Source: Alphaproteobacteria bacterium
GTDB lineage: Bacteria > Pseudomonadota > Alphaproteobacteria > Caulobacterales > Caulobacteraceae
Length of the DNA: 64,000 nt
Assembly (NCBI GenBank): GCA_018826515.1
Contig: JAHKAM010000068.1
Coordinates: forward strand, 1 to 64,000
Direction: 5' to 3'
Below, piece after piece: positions 56,651 through 64,000 of the stretch. Under the pieces are notes generated by a model. It had not been told where the DNA came from, searched no databases, and saw only the letters and a list, made by a program, of their open reading frames with translations. Position 1 is the stretch's first letter; each line of letters opens with the position of its first letter. The translations under genes and the position numbers were made by a program.

Positions 56651-57061
56651 ATGAACGCTCCCCTGCCCGCTCCCGTGCCCTGCGTCGGCGTCGTCTGCCT
56701 GAGGGGCGACGAGGTGCTGCTGATTCGGCGCGGGACACCGCCGCGGCAAGGCGAGTGGAGCCTGCCCGGGGGGCGGATCGAACCGGGCGAGCGCGCCATG
56801 GACGCCGCGCTGCGGGAGGTGCGCGAGGAGACCGGAATCGAGGCGGAAATCACCGGCCTGATCGATGTGGTCGACGGTCTGTTTCCCGAGGCGGGACGCC
56901 ACTATGTGCTGATCGACTATGCCGCGCGGTGGCTGACCGGCGAGCCGGTCGCGGGCGATGACGCCGTCGAGGCCCGGTTTGCGCCGCTGGATGAGGTCGA
57001 CGCCCTGATCGACTGGTCGGAGACCCGGCGGATTATCCGGATGGCCGCCGCCGCGCGCTGA
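56651..57061 (+). CDS. Nudix hydrolase
   Basis: 136 residues with a complete Nudix box (GGRIEPGERAMDAALREVREETGI) that binds magnesium and cleaves nucleoside diphosphates linked to another moiety. The N-terminal VPCVGVVCLRGDEVLLIRRG resembles ADP-ribose pyrophosphatase or MutT-type members. The substrate is unknown. It lies alone between divergent and unrelated genes. Confidence 0.9.
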   Translation: MNAPLPAPVPCVGVVCLRGDEVLLIRRGTPPRQGEWSLPGGRIEPGERAMDAALREVREETGIEAEITGLIDVVDGLFPEAGRHYVLIDYAARWLTGEPVAGDDAVEARFAPLDEVDALIDWSETRRIIRMAAAAR

Positions 57062-57155
57062 ACGGCGAAGATTACGCGGATGTCATCCAGGCCCTGTCCG
57101 GTTTCTGTGGCGCACCGGCCACAGGGTGCTAACCTGCCCGGGACAGGGAGATATC

Positions 57156-58172
57156 ATGGACACTTCGTTTCTTTTCACCGTCGCGCTGGTCGTGCTGGCC
57201 TTCGTGCTGCTGTTCAGCGTGGTCAAGATCGTGCCCCAGGGCCGCGAGATGACGGTCGAACGGTTCGGCAAATACACCCGTACCCTCAGCCCCGGCATCA
57301 GCATCCTGACGCCCTTCGTCGAGCGTATCGGGCGCCGCATGAACATGATGGAACAGGTACTTGATGTTCCTCAGCAAGAGGTCATCACCAAGGACAACGC
57401 CATGGTGAAGGTCGACGCCATCGTCTTCATCCAGGTGATGGAGGCCTCGGCCGCCGCCTACCGGATCGAGAACCTGCCCTACGCCATCACCCAGCTGTGC
57501 TCGACCAACCTGAGGACCGTGGTCGGTTCGATGGAGCTGGACGAGGTGCTGTTCCAGAGGGACAGCATCAACTCGCGCCTGCTGACCGTGATCGACGCGG
57601 CCACCGAGCCCTGGGGCGTCAAGGTCAACCGGATCGAGATCAAGGACCTTACCCCGCCGGCCGACATCACCAACGCCATGGCCCGCCAGATGAAGGCCGA
57701 ACGCGAGCGTCGCGCCGTCATCACCGAGGCCGACGGCGAGAAACAGGCCGCCATCGCCCGCGCCGAGGGCGCCAAACAGGCCGCCATTCTCGAGGCCGAA
57801 GGCCGCCGCGAGGCCGCCTTCCGCGACGCCGAGGCGCGCGAGCGCGAAGCCGAGGCCGAGGCCAAGGCGACCGCCATGGTGTCCCAGGCCATCGCGGCCG
57901 GCGACGTCAACGCCATCAACTATTTCGTGGCCCAGAAATACGTCGAGGCCTTCGCCGAACTGGCCCGCAACCCGACGGCCAAGACGGTTATCGTTCCGGC
58001 GGAAATGTCCGGCCTGGTCGGCACCATCGCCGGCCTTGGCGAGCTGGTCGGCCTGGCCCGGGAGCAGCAACAGGGCCGCACCGACGGACGGCGCGACACC
58101 CCGCCGACGCCGCCGCGGGCTTCGCCGCCATCGCCGCCCCGCCCGCCCCGTCCCTCTGTTCCGAGAACCTGA
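57156..58172 (+). CDS. SPFH/Band 7 membrane protein (QmcA type)
   Basis: 338 residues. One N-terminal membrane helix (FLFTVALVVLAFVLLFSVV) is followed by the SPFH domain (about 25-190: IVPQGREMTVERFGKYTRTL; QEVITKDNAMVKVDAIVF) and a long Ala/Glu/Arg coiled coil (about 190-260). A Pro-rich tail (about 310-338) is unusual. Partner NfeD follows three bases later. Such pairs form stomatin-like membrane assemblies linked to protein quality control. The ATG at 57156 has a GGGAG site; the ATG upstream at 57126 adds no conserved residues. Confidence 0.92.
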   Translation: MDTSFLFTVALVVLAFVLLFSVVKIVPQGREMTVERFGKYTRTLSPGISILTPFVERIGRRMNMMEQVLDVPQQEVITKDNAMVKVDAIVFIQVMEASAAAYRIENLPYAITQLCSTNLRTVVGSMELDEVLFQRDSINSRLLTVIDAATEPWGVKVNRIEIKDLTPPADITNAMARQMKAERERRAVITEADGEKQAAIARAEGAKQAAILEAEGRREAAFRDAEAREREAEAEAKATAMVSQAIAAGDVNAINYFVAQKYVEAFAELARNPTAKTVIVPAEMSGLVGTIAGLGELVGLAREQQQGRTDGRRDTPPTPPRASPPSPPRPPRPSVPRT

Positions 58173-58175
58173 CCC

Positions 58176-58634
58176 ATGGACGCCCTGACCGATCTTCATG
58201 CGGCCCAGCCCTACTGGATCTGGCTGGCCATCGGCGTAATCCTGCTGGCGGTGGAAGCCGCCAGCTCGACCGAATGGTTGCTGTGGCCAGCGGTGTCGGG
58301 CGGGGTGGTGGCGGTGGTCACCGTCTTCGGTCTGCCGCTGGGCTTCTTTGGAGAACTGGCGCTGTTCGCGGCCCTGACGGTCGTCGCGACCCTGCTGTCG
58401 CGGCGGCTGATCCAGCGGGTCAATCCGTCCGATAGCCCCGACATCAACGCCCGCGACAGCCGCTTGATCGGCCAGCGCGCCCAGGTCGTCCAGGCCTTCG
58501 TCGACGGCCGCGGCCGGGTGTTCGTCTCGGGCTCGGAATGGGTCGCCGAGATCGAGGGCGCCGCGCCGCTGGCCGGCGAGAGCGTGGTGGTCGAAGGGTT
58601 TGAAGGGTCGAAGCTGAAGGTACGGGCCGCCTGA
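58176..58634 (+). CDS. NfeD-family membrane protein
   Basis: 152 residues: about two to three membrane helices (15-80; WIWLAIGVILLAVEAASSTEW) and a C-terminal OB-fold beta-barrel (about 90-152: LIGQRAQVVQAFVDGRGRVFVSGSEW, then GAAPLAGESVVVEGFEGSKLKV). It pairs with SPFH proteins, here encoded three bases upstream. Confidence 0.93.
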   Translation: MDALTDLHAAQPYWIWLAIGVILLAVEAASSTEWLLWPAVSGGVVAVVTVFGLPLGFFGELALFAALTVVATLLSRRLIQRVNPSDSPDINARDSRLIGQRAQVVQAFVDGRGRVFVSGSEWVAEIEGAAPLAGESVVVEGFEGSKLKVRAA

Positions 58635-58642
58635 GCCACAAT

Positions 58643-58674
58643 CCGCTCATCCCGGCGAAAGCCGGGATGAGCGG
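58643..58674. terminator. Perfect 14-bp hairpin between convergent nfeD and rnhA (family A core)
   Basis: Stem CCGCTCATCCCGGC and its exact complement GCCGGGATGAGCGG flank a GAAA tetraloop. No long T run follows on either strand. It is the minimal form of the family A element and sits between two convergent stops, so a bidirectional terminator is plausible. Confidence 0.75.
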
Positions 58675-58686
58675 AAAGTTTGGAAT

Positions 58687-59127
58687 CTAGGCCCTCATCT
58701 CCTCGATCCCGCGGTTGGCCAGACCGTCGGCGCGTTCGTTCAGTTCATGCCCGGCGTGGCCCTTGACCCAGTGCCATTTGACGTCGTGCCGGGCGCGGGC
58801 GGCGTCGAGGCGTTTCCACAGATCCTCGTTCTTGACCGGCTTCTTGTCGGCCGTCTTCCAGCCGCGGGCCTTCCACGGGCCGATCCATTTGGTGATGCCG
58901 TCCATGACGTAGCGGCTGTCGGTATGCAGATCGACGCGGCAGGGCCGGGTCAGGGCCTCGAGGGCGCTGATGGCGCCCATCAGCTCCATGCGGTTGTTGG
59001 TGGTCAGGGCCTCGCCGCCCCACAGCTCCTTCTCGTGACCGCCGCCGGTCTGGAGGATGGCGCCCCAGCCGCCGGGGCCGGGATTGCCCTTGCAGGCGCC
59101 GTCGGTGTGGATGATCACGTGACTCAT
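58687..59127 (-). CDS. rnhA: Ribonuclease HI
   Basis: A 146-residue enzyme that cuts RNA in RNA-DNA hybrids. The four catalytic acids are visible: Asp in [16 protein letters not shown], Glu in [16 protein letters not shown], Asp in [12 protein letters not shown] and Asp in [13 protein letters not shown]. It is a typical alphaproteobacterial member of normal length and converges on nfeD. Confidence 0.97.
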   Translation of the reverse strand: MSHVIIHTDGACKGNPGPGGWGAILQTGGGHEKELWGGEALTTNNRMELMGAISALEALTRPCRVDLHTDSRYVMDGITKWIGPWKARGWKTADKKPVKNEDLWKRLDAARARHDVKWHWVKGHAGHELNERADGLANRGIEEMRA

Positions 59128-59237
59128 GGCGCGTCCCTAACAGGTTCGCTTGGCGTCGCGCCACTGAACGGCCTATATGCAGGACCAAGATTTTGGCCGG
59201 GCAATGTCGCCCGCGCCGCTGACTGAGATGAAGCGCC

Positions 59238-59453
59238 ATGCAACCCGGAATCTGGCAGATCCTGATCATCGCCGCCCTCGCCCTTCTGCTGTTCGGCGGA
59301 CGCGGCAAGCTGTCGGGCCTGATGGGCGACGCCGCCAAGGGCATCCGCGCCTTCCGCGACGGCCTGAAGGACGGCGACGGCGACAAGCCGCGGGACGAAC
59401 GTGCGGGCGCCCTGCCCCGCACCGAGGCCGAAAAAGAAGACCTGAAGTCGTAA
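59238..59453 (+). CDS. tatA: Twin-arginine translocase subunit TatA
   Basis: 71 residues: a short N-terminal membrane helix ([17 protein letters not shown]), the [28 protein letters not shown] hinge and amphipathic helix, and a charged tail. It forms the export channel for folded proteins. First gene of tatABC; the gap upstream (59128-59237) presumably holds the promoter. Confidence 0.95.
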   Translation: MQPGIWQILIIAALALLLFGGRGKLSGLMGDAAKGIRAFRDGLKDGDGDKPRDERAGALPRTEAEKEDLKS

Positions 59454-59482
59454 GCCCCGTTTCGCGTCGGAGACACTGACGG

Positions 59483-60013
59483 ATGGGTGGACTTGGCCCC
59501 GGAATAGGCGGGCTGGAAATCCTTGTGATCGGCCTGCTGGCGCTTATCGTCGTCGGCCCGAAAGACCTGCCTCTGCTCCTGCGCAAGGTGGGCAAGGCCG
59601 TCGGCAAGGCGCGCGCCATGGCCAACGAGTTCCGGTCCAGCTTCGACGAAATGGCGCGGCAGTCCGAGCTTGACGAACTGCGCAAGGAGGTCGAGGCCTT
59701 GCGGACAGGTCAGGGCCTCATGCCGCTGGGTCCCGAGGCCGAGGCCACGTTCCGCGACATCACCGATGATCTGAACAAGCCGCTGGAGGCGCCCACGGCC
59801 GCGCCAGCCCTGCCCGGTCCGGATGAGTGGCCGGACAATGCGCCGCCCAGGACGACACGCAGACCCCGGGCCGCTGCGGGTGTGAAGGCGAAGGCAGCCG
59901 GAGTCTCCGGCCAGGCCAAGGCATCGGCGACGAAGCCATCTTCGCCCAAGGCTGCGAAAGCCGGCGACTCGCCCCGCAAGCCGTCGGCTCGCAAGAAGGC
60001 GGCTGACCTGTGA
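59483..60013 (+). CDS. tatB: Twin-arginine translocase subunit TatB
   Basis: 176 residues. The membrane helix (IGGLEILVIGLLALIVVGP) and amphipathic helix (KVGKAVGKARAMANEFR) match TatB, with the glutamate in the membrane segment. The C-terminal 70 residues are Lys/Ala/Pro-rich and longer than usual. It overlaps tatC by four bases (GTGA). Confidence 0.95.
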   Translation: MGGLGPGIGGLEILVIGLLALIVVGPKDLPLLLRKVGKAVGKARAMANEFRSSFDEMARQSELDELRKEVEALRTGQGLMPLGPEAEATFRDITDDLNKPLEAPTAAPALPGPDEWPDNAPPRTTRRPRAAAGVKAKAAGVSGQAKASATKPSSPKAAKAGDSPRKPSARKKAADL

Positions 60014-60894
60014 ACACGCCGGATCGTGACGAGGAAGAGATCGAGGCGTCGCGGGCGCCGCTGATGGATCATCTGATCGAGCTTCGCAGCCGGCTGGTCG
60101 TCTGTGTCGCCGCCTTCGTGCTGGGCTTCATCGGCTGCTTCATCGTCGCCGACCCGATCTATGTGTTTCTGGTCCAGCCCTTCGCCGTGGCCGCCCAGTT
60201 CCGCGAGGCGGCCGGCCCGGGCGGCAGCGTGTCGCCATTCGATCTGATCCTCGGCACGGCGGGACTGGTTCCCGTGCCCGGAGGCGACGGCGAGACCGTG
60301 AATTTGATCTTCACCGCGCCGCTGGAATTCCTGATCACCAAGATGAAGCTGGCGGCCTTCGGCGCCGTGGTCGTCACCTTCCCGGTGCTGGCCTGGCAGT
60401 TGTACCGGTTCGTGGCGCCGGGCCTGTATCGCAACGAGAAGGGCGCCTTCCTGCCGTTCCTGATCGCCGCGCCGCTGCTGTTCCTGCTCGGCGCGGCGCT
60501 GGTCTATTACGTCATGTTGCCCTTCGTCATGCTGTTCTCGCTGGGGCAGCAGATCAGCGGCGGCGGCATCTCCGCGGAGCTCCTGCCGCGGGTTTCGGAC
60601 TATCTGAATCTGGTGATGGCCCTGCTGCTGGCCTTCGGCCTCTGCTTCCAGTTGCCGGTGGTCATGACCTTGCTCGGCATGGCCGGCATCGTCTCGTCCC
60701 GCGCTCTGGCCTCGAGCCGGAAATACGCTGTCGTCGCGATCGCCGTGGTGGCCGCCTTCGTCACGCCGCCGGACCCGCTGAGCCAGATCATGCTCGGCAT
60801 CCCGCTGGTGCTGCTCTACGAGGTCTCGATCTGGTGCGTGCGGCTGATCGAGCTGCGACGCCGGAAGGCCGACGCGGCCGAAGGCCTGGTCTGA
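60010..60894 (+). CDS. tatC: Twin-arginine translocase subunit TatC
   Basis: 294 residues with six membrane helices, the receptor for twin-arginine signal peptides. It shows MDHLIELRSRLVVCVAAFV, an F-x-L core, FITKMKLAAFG, and the last loop AAFVTPPDPLSQIML. The start is a GTG at 60010. The usual downstream serS is absent here; a small lipoprotein gene follows. Confidence 0.96.
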   Translation: MNTPDRDEEEIEASRAPLMDHLIELRSRLVVCVAAFVLGFIGCFIVADPIYVFLVQPFAVAAQFREAAGPGGSVSPFDLILGTAGLVPVPGGDGETVNLIFTAPLEFLITKMKLAAFGAVVVTFPVLAWQLYRFVAPGLYRNEKGAFLPFLIAAPLLFLLGAALVYYVMLPFVMLFSLGQQISGGGISAELLPRVSDYLNLVMALLLAFGLCFQLPVVMTLLGMAGIVSSRALASSRKYAVVAIAVVAAFVTPPDPLSQIMLGIPLVLLYEVSIWCVRLIELRRRKADAAEGLV

Positions 60895-60968
60895 GCGCCA
60901 CAGGGACCTGATCGGAACCTCGACCGAGCGTGGCCGTTTGCACCGGGTTCCCATTCAGGAGTCCGCCC

Positions 60969-61244
60969 ATGACCATCCGCCGCCATCTGACCGCCGTCGC
61001 CGCGTTCTCCGCCCTCGCCTTCACCGCCGCGGCCTGCACGCCGGCGAACAACGACGCGGACGCCGACCGCGACACCGACACAACGACGATCATCGAGCGC
61101 GAGGTCCCCGCCGATCCGGTGGTTATCGAGCGCGAGGTTCAGGTTCCCGGCCCGCCGGTGGTGATCGAGGACCGCCGCGACGGCGACAGCACGACCGTCC
61201 GCGCCGGCCGCGACGGCATCGAGGTCGAGACCACCAACCGCTAG
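60969..61244 (+). CDS. Small acidic lipoprotein
   Basis: 91 residues. A signal peptide (AFSALAFTAAAC, lipobox cysteine about 22) precedes a very acidic, repetitive chain: IEREVPADPVVIEREVQVPGPP is an imperfect internal duplication of VVIERE. No enzyme motif. The frame extends to 60930 but the ATG at 60969 starts the signal peptide. It ends before a strong terminator. Confidence 0.72.
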   Translation: MTIRRHLTAVAAFSALAFTAAACTPANNDADADRDTDTTTIIEREVPADPVVIEREVQVPGPPVVIEDRRDGDSTTVRAGRDGIEVETTNR

Positions 61245-61265
61245 GTCCCGACGACCGCAAACGAC

Positions 61266-61301
61266 AGAGGCGCCGGACGAGACCCGTCCGGCGCCTCTTT
61301 T
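61266..61301 (+). terminator. Rho-independent terminator after the small acidic lipoprotein
   Basis: A 14-base-pair stem begins AGAGGCGCCGGACG (61266-61279) and pairs with CGTCCGGCGCCTCT (61285-61298), followed by TTT. It also marks the 3' end of the convergent glnA transcript. Confidence 0.85.
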
Positions 61302-61321
61302 CGTTCGACGTCAGCCGCCGG

Positions 61322-62731
61322 TCAGCAGCTGTAGTACATGTCGAATTCGACGGGGTGCGGGTGCAGTTGCAGGCGCATCACCTCTTCCATCTTCAGCTCG
61401 ATGTAGCTGTCGATGAAGTCGTCATCCATGACGCCGCCCTTCTTGAGGAAGGCCCGGTCCTTGTCGAGGTTCTCGAGAGCCTCCTTCAGCGAGCCGCAGA
61501 CCTCGGGGATCGAGCCGCGCTCTTCCGGCGGCAGGTCGTAGAGGTTCTTGTCGGCGGCGGCGCCCGGATCGATGCGGTTCTCGATGCCGTCGAGGCCGGC
61601 CATCAGCAGGGCGACGAAGGTCAGATAGGGGTTGCCCATCGGATCGGGGAAGCGGGCTTCGATGCGCTTGGCCTTGGGCGAGTTGACCCACGGAATACGG
61701 ATCGAGGCCGAGCGGTTGCGGGCCGAATAGGCCAGTTTCACCGGGGCTTCATAGCCGGGCACGAGGCGCTTGTAGGAGTTGGTGGTCGAGTTGGCGAAGG
61801 CGTTGATGGCCTTGGCGTGTTTGATGATGCCGCCAATGTACCACAGGCACATGTCCGACAGGCCGGCGTATTTGTCGCCCGCGAACAGGGGCTTGCCGTC
61901 GCGCCAGATCGACTGGTGCACATGCATGCCCGAGCCGTTGTCGCCGAAGGTCGGCTTGGCCATGAAGGTGGCCGACTTGCCATAGGCGGCGGCGACGTTG
62001 TGGATGACGTATTTGTAGAGCTGCAGCCGGTCGGCCATGGTCAGCAGGTCGCTGAACTTCAGGCCCAGTTCGTGCTGGGCCGGGGCGACCTCGTGGTGGT
62101 GCTTCTCGGGCTGCATGCCCAGGTCGCGCATGACGCCCAGCATCTCGCCGCGCAGGTCCTGGGCGCTGTCGGTCGGATTGACCGGGAAATAGCCGCCCTT
62201 GTGCGTCGGGCGATGGCCCATGTTGCCTTCTGAATATTCGGCGCCCGTATTGGCCGGCAGCTCGATGGAGTCATAGGCGTAGCCGGTGTCGTGCGGCTGG
62301 GTCGACCAGCGCACGTCGTCGAAGATGAAGAACTCGGCTTCCGGGCCGAAGAAGACCGTGTCGCCCACGCCCGAGGACTGGACATAGGCAAGGGCCTTCT
62401 TGGCCATCGAACGGCTGTCGCGGTTGTAGGGTTCGCCGGTGTCGGGGTTCAGCACGTCGCAGAACAGGAACAGGGTGGTCTGCTGGTAGAAGGGGTCGAT
62501 CCAGTAGCCGTTCAGGTCCGGCTTGAGCAGCATGTCGGACTCGTTGATCGCCTTCCAGCCGGCGATGGACGAGCCGTCGAACATGGTCCCTTCCTCGAGG
62601 AACTCCTCATCGACCAGGTCGATGTCGAAGGTGACGTGCTGCATCCGGCCCTTGGTGTCGGTGAAGCGGAGATCGACGTACTTCACGTCCTTCTCCTTGA
62701 TCTCCTTGAGGATCTTGCCTGCGTCGCTCAT
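61322..62731 (-). CDS. glnA: Glutamine synthetase, type I
   Basis: A 469-residue dodecameric enzyme making glutamine from glutamate, ammonia and ATP. It shows [31 protein letters not shown], the ATP region [32 protein letters not shown] and the adenylylation tyrosine in [10 protein letters not shown]. The ATG at 62731 gives [16 protein letters not shown]; an ATG three codons earlier is also possible. It lies 70 bases downstream of glnB. Confidence 0.98.
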   Translation of the reverse strand: MSDAGKILKEIKEKDVKYVDLRFTDTKGRMQHVTFDIDLVDEEFLEEGTMFDGSSIAGWKAINESDMLLKPDLNGYWIDPFYQQTTLFLFCDVLNPDTGEPYNRDSRSMAKKALAYVQSSGVGDTVFFGPEAEFFIFDDVRWSTQPHDTGYAYDSIELPANTGAEYSEGNMGHRPTHKGGYFPVNPTDSAQDLRGEMLGVMRDLGMQPEKHHHEVAPAQHELGLKFSDLLTMADRLQLYKYVIHNVAAAYGKSATFMAKPTFGDNGSGMHVHQSIWRDGKPLFAGDKYAGLSDMCLWYIGGIIKHAKAINAFANSTTNSYKRLVPGYEAPVKLAYSARNRSASIRIPWVNSPKAKRIEARFPDPMGNPYLTFVALLMAGLDGIENRIDPGAAADKNLYDLPPEERGSIPEVCGSLKEALENLDKDRAFLKKGGVMDDDFIDSYIELKMEEVMRLQLHPHPVEFDMYYSC

Positions 62732-62767
62732 GTTTGCGAGTCCGTTTCTTGGGGGAGGAAATGGAAA

Positions 62768-62788
62768 GGCCGTCCCGCGGGGACGGCC
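62768..62788 (-). terminator. Hairpin between glnB and glnA (attenuator-like)
   Basis: GGCCGTCCC (62768-62776) pairs perfectly with GGGACGGCC (62780-62788). Read on the minus strand it is followed by TTTCC, so it resembles a weak terminator that would let only part of glnB transcription reach glnA. Confidence 0.5.
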
Positions 62789-62801
62789 GGTGGAGAAGCG
62801 G

Positions 62802-64000
<1,199 letters not shown>

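Overview
The window is a compact, high-GC (clearly above 65%) stretch of alphaproteobacterial chromosome, almost certainly from the order Caulobacterales and most like Brevundimonas or a close relative. The evidence is the joint presence of MipZ (division-site placement), HdaA (DnaA inactivation), an NDUFA12-type complex I accessory protein, a DUF2155 protein, a non-discriminating-type AspRS beside a complete GatCAB amidotransferase, and the lptFG-lptD-surA-pdxA-rsmA and fabD-fabG-acpP-fabF-mltG-yicC-gmk clusters typical of the class. I found no rRNA, tRNA, prophage, insertion sequence or CRISPR array. Almost everything is chromosomal housekeeping, so the novelty lies in odd paralogs, small secreted proteins and intergenic repeat elements. 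The genus call is inference.

Layout. 0-6 kb (minus): LysM lipoprotein (cut by the window edge), pcm, surE, a small lipoprotein, serS, thiG, thiS. 6-7 kb: a bacterial voltage-gated sodium channel. 7-11 kb: aroQ, accB, accC, aat (plus) converging on DUF2155 and NDUFA12 (minus). 11.3-15.3 kb: a large protein that looks like a catalytically decayed class II ribonucleotide reductase, then two secreted pentapeptide-repeat paralogs. 15-22.5 kb: aspS, hdaA, gatCA-orf-gatB and a lipoprotein. 22.5-31 kb (plus): ruvX, an AEC transporter, pyrB, a dihydroorotase-like protein without its metal site, plsY, dprA, topA. 31-38.6 kb: J-domain protein, mipZ, SPOR lipoprotein, panC, then a minus-strand run pepA-holC-three I78 inhibitors-TPR protein. 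38.7-47.4 kb (plus): LPS transport, outer-membrane biogenesis, pdxA, rsmA and a host-attachment-type protein. 47.5-56.6 kb (minus): gmk, yicC, mltG, the fatty-acid genes, an atypical response regulator and an FAD oxidoreductase. 56.6-64 kb: Nudix, SPFH/NfeD pair, rnhA, tatABC, a lipoprotein, glnA-glnB and the start of an NAD(P)H-hydrate dehydratase.

How the parts work together. AccB/AccC feed malonyl-CoA to FabD/FabG/FabF/AcpP, and PlsY uses the acyl product. LptF/G/D with SurA build the outer membrane. AspS and GatCAB form a likely two-step tRNA amidation route. HdaA, MipZ, DprA, TopA, RuvX and HolC concern replication and the cell cycle. TatABC exports folded proteins. GlnA/GlnB handle nitrogen.

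Three families of imperfect palindromic intergenic repeats recur: arms reading TCATCCCGG...CCGGGATGA (family A), arms rich in CTCCCTCCCC (family B), and arms of tandem heptamers TAGTGRT/TAGTGGC (family C). They sit in gene junctions, often between convergent genes. One supplies the likely ribosome binding site of the pyrC-like gene and another supplies the stop codon of pdxA. A shared 13-base sequence, GGCATCCACAGCC, resembling a DnaA box, lies in the same orientation upstream of both hdaA and mipZ. The most promising leads are the ribonucleotide-reductase-derived protein (11.3-13.7 kb), the hdaA/mipZ shared site, the heptamer elements and the I78 inhibitor triplet with CxxC motifs.
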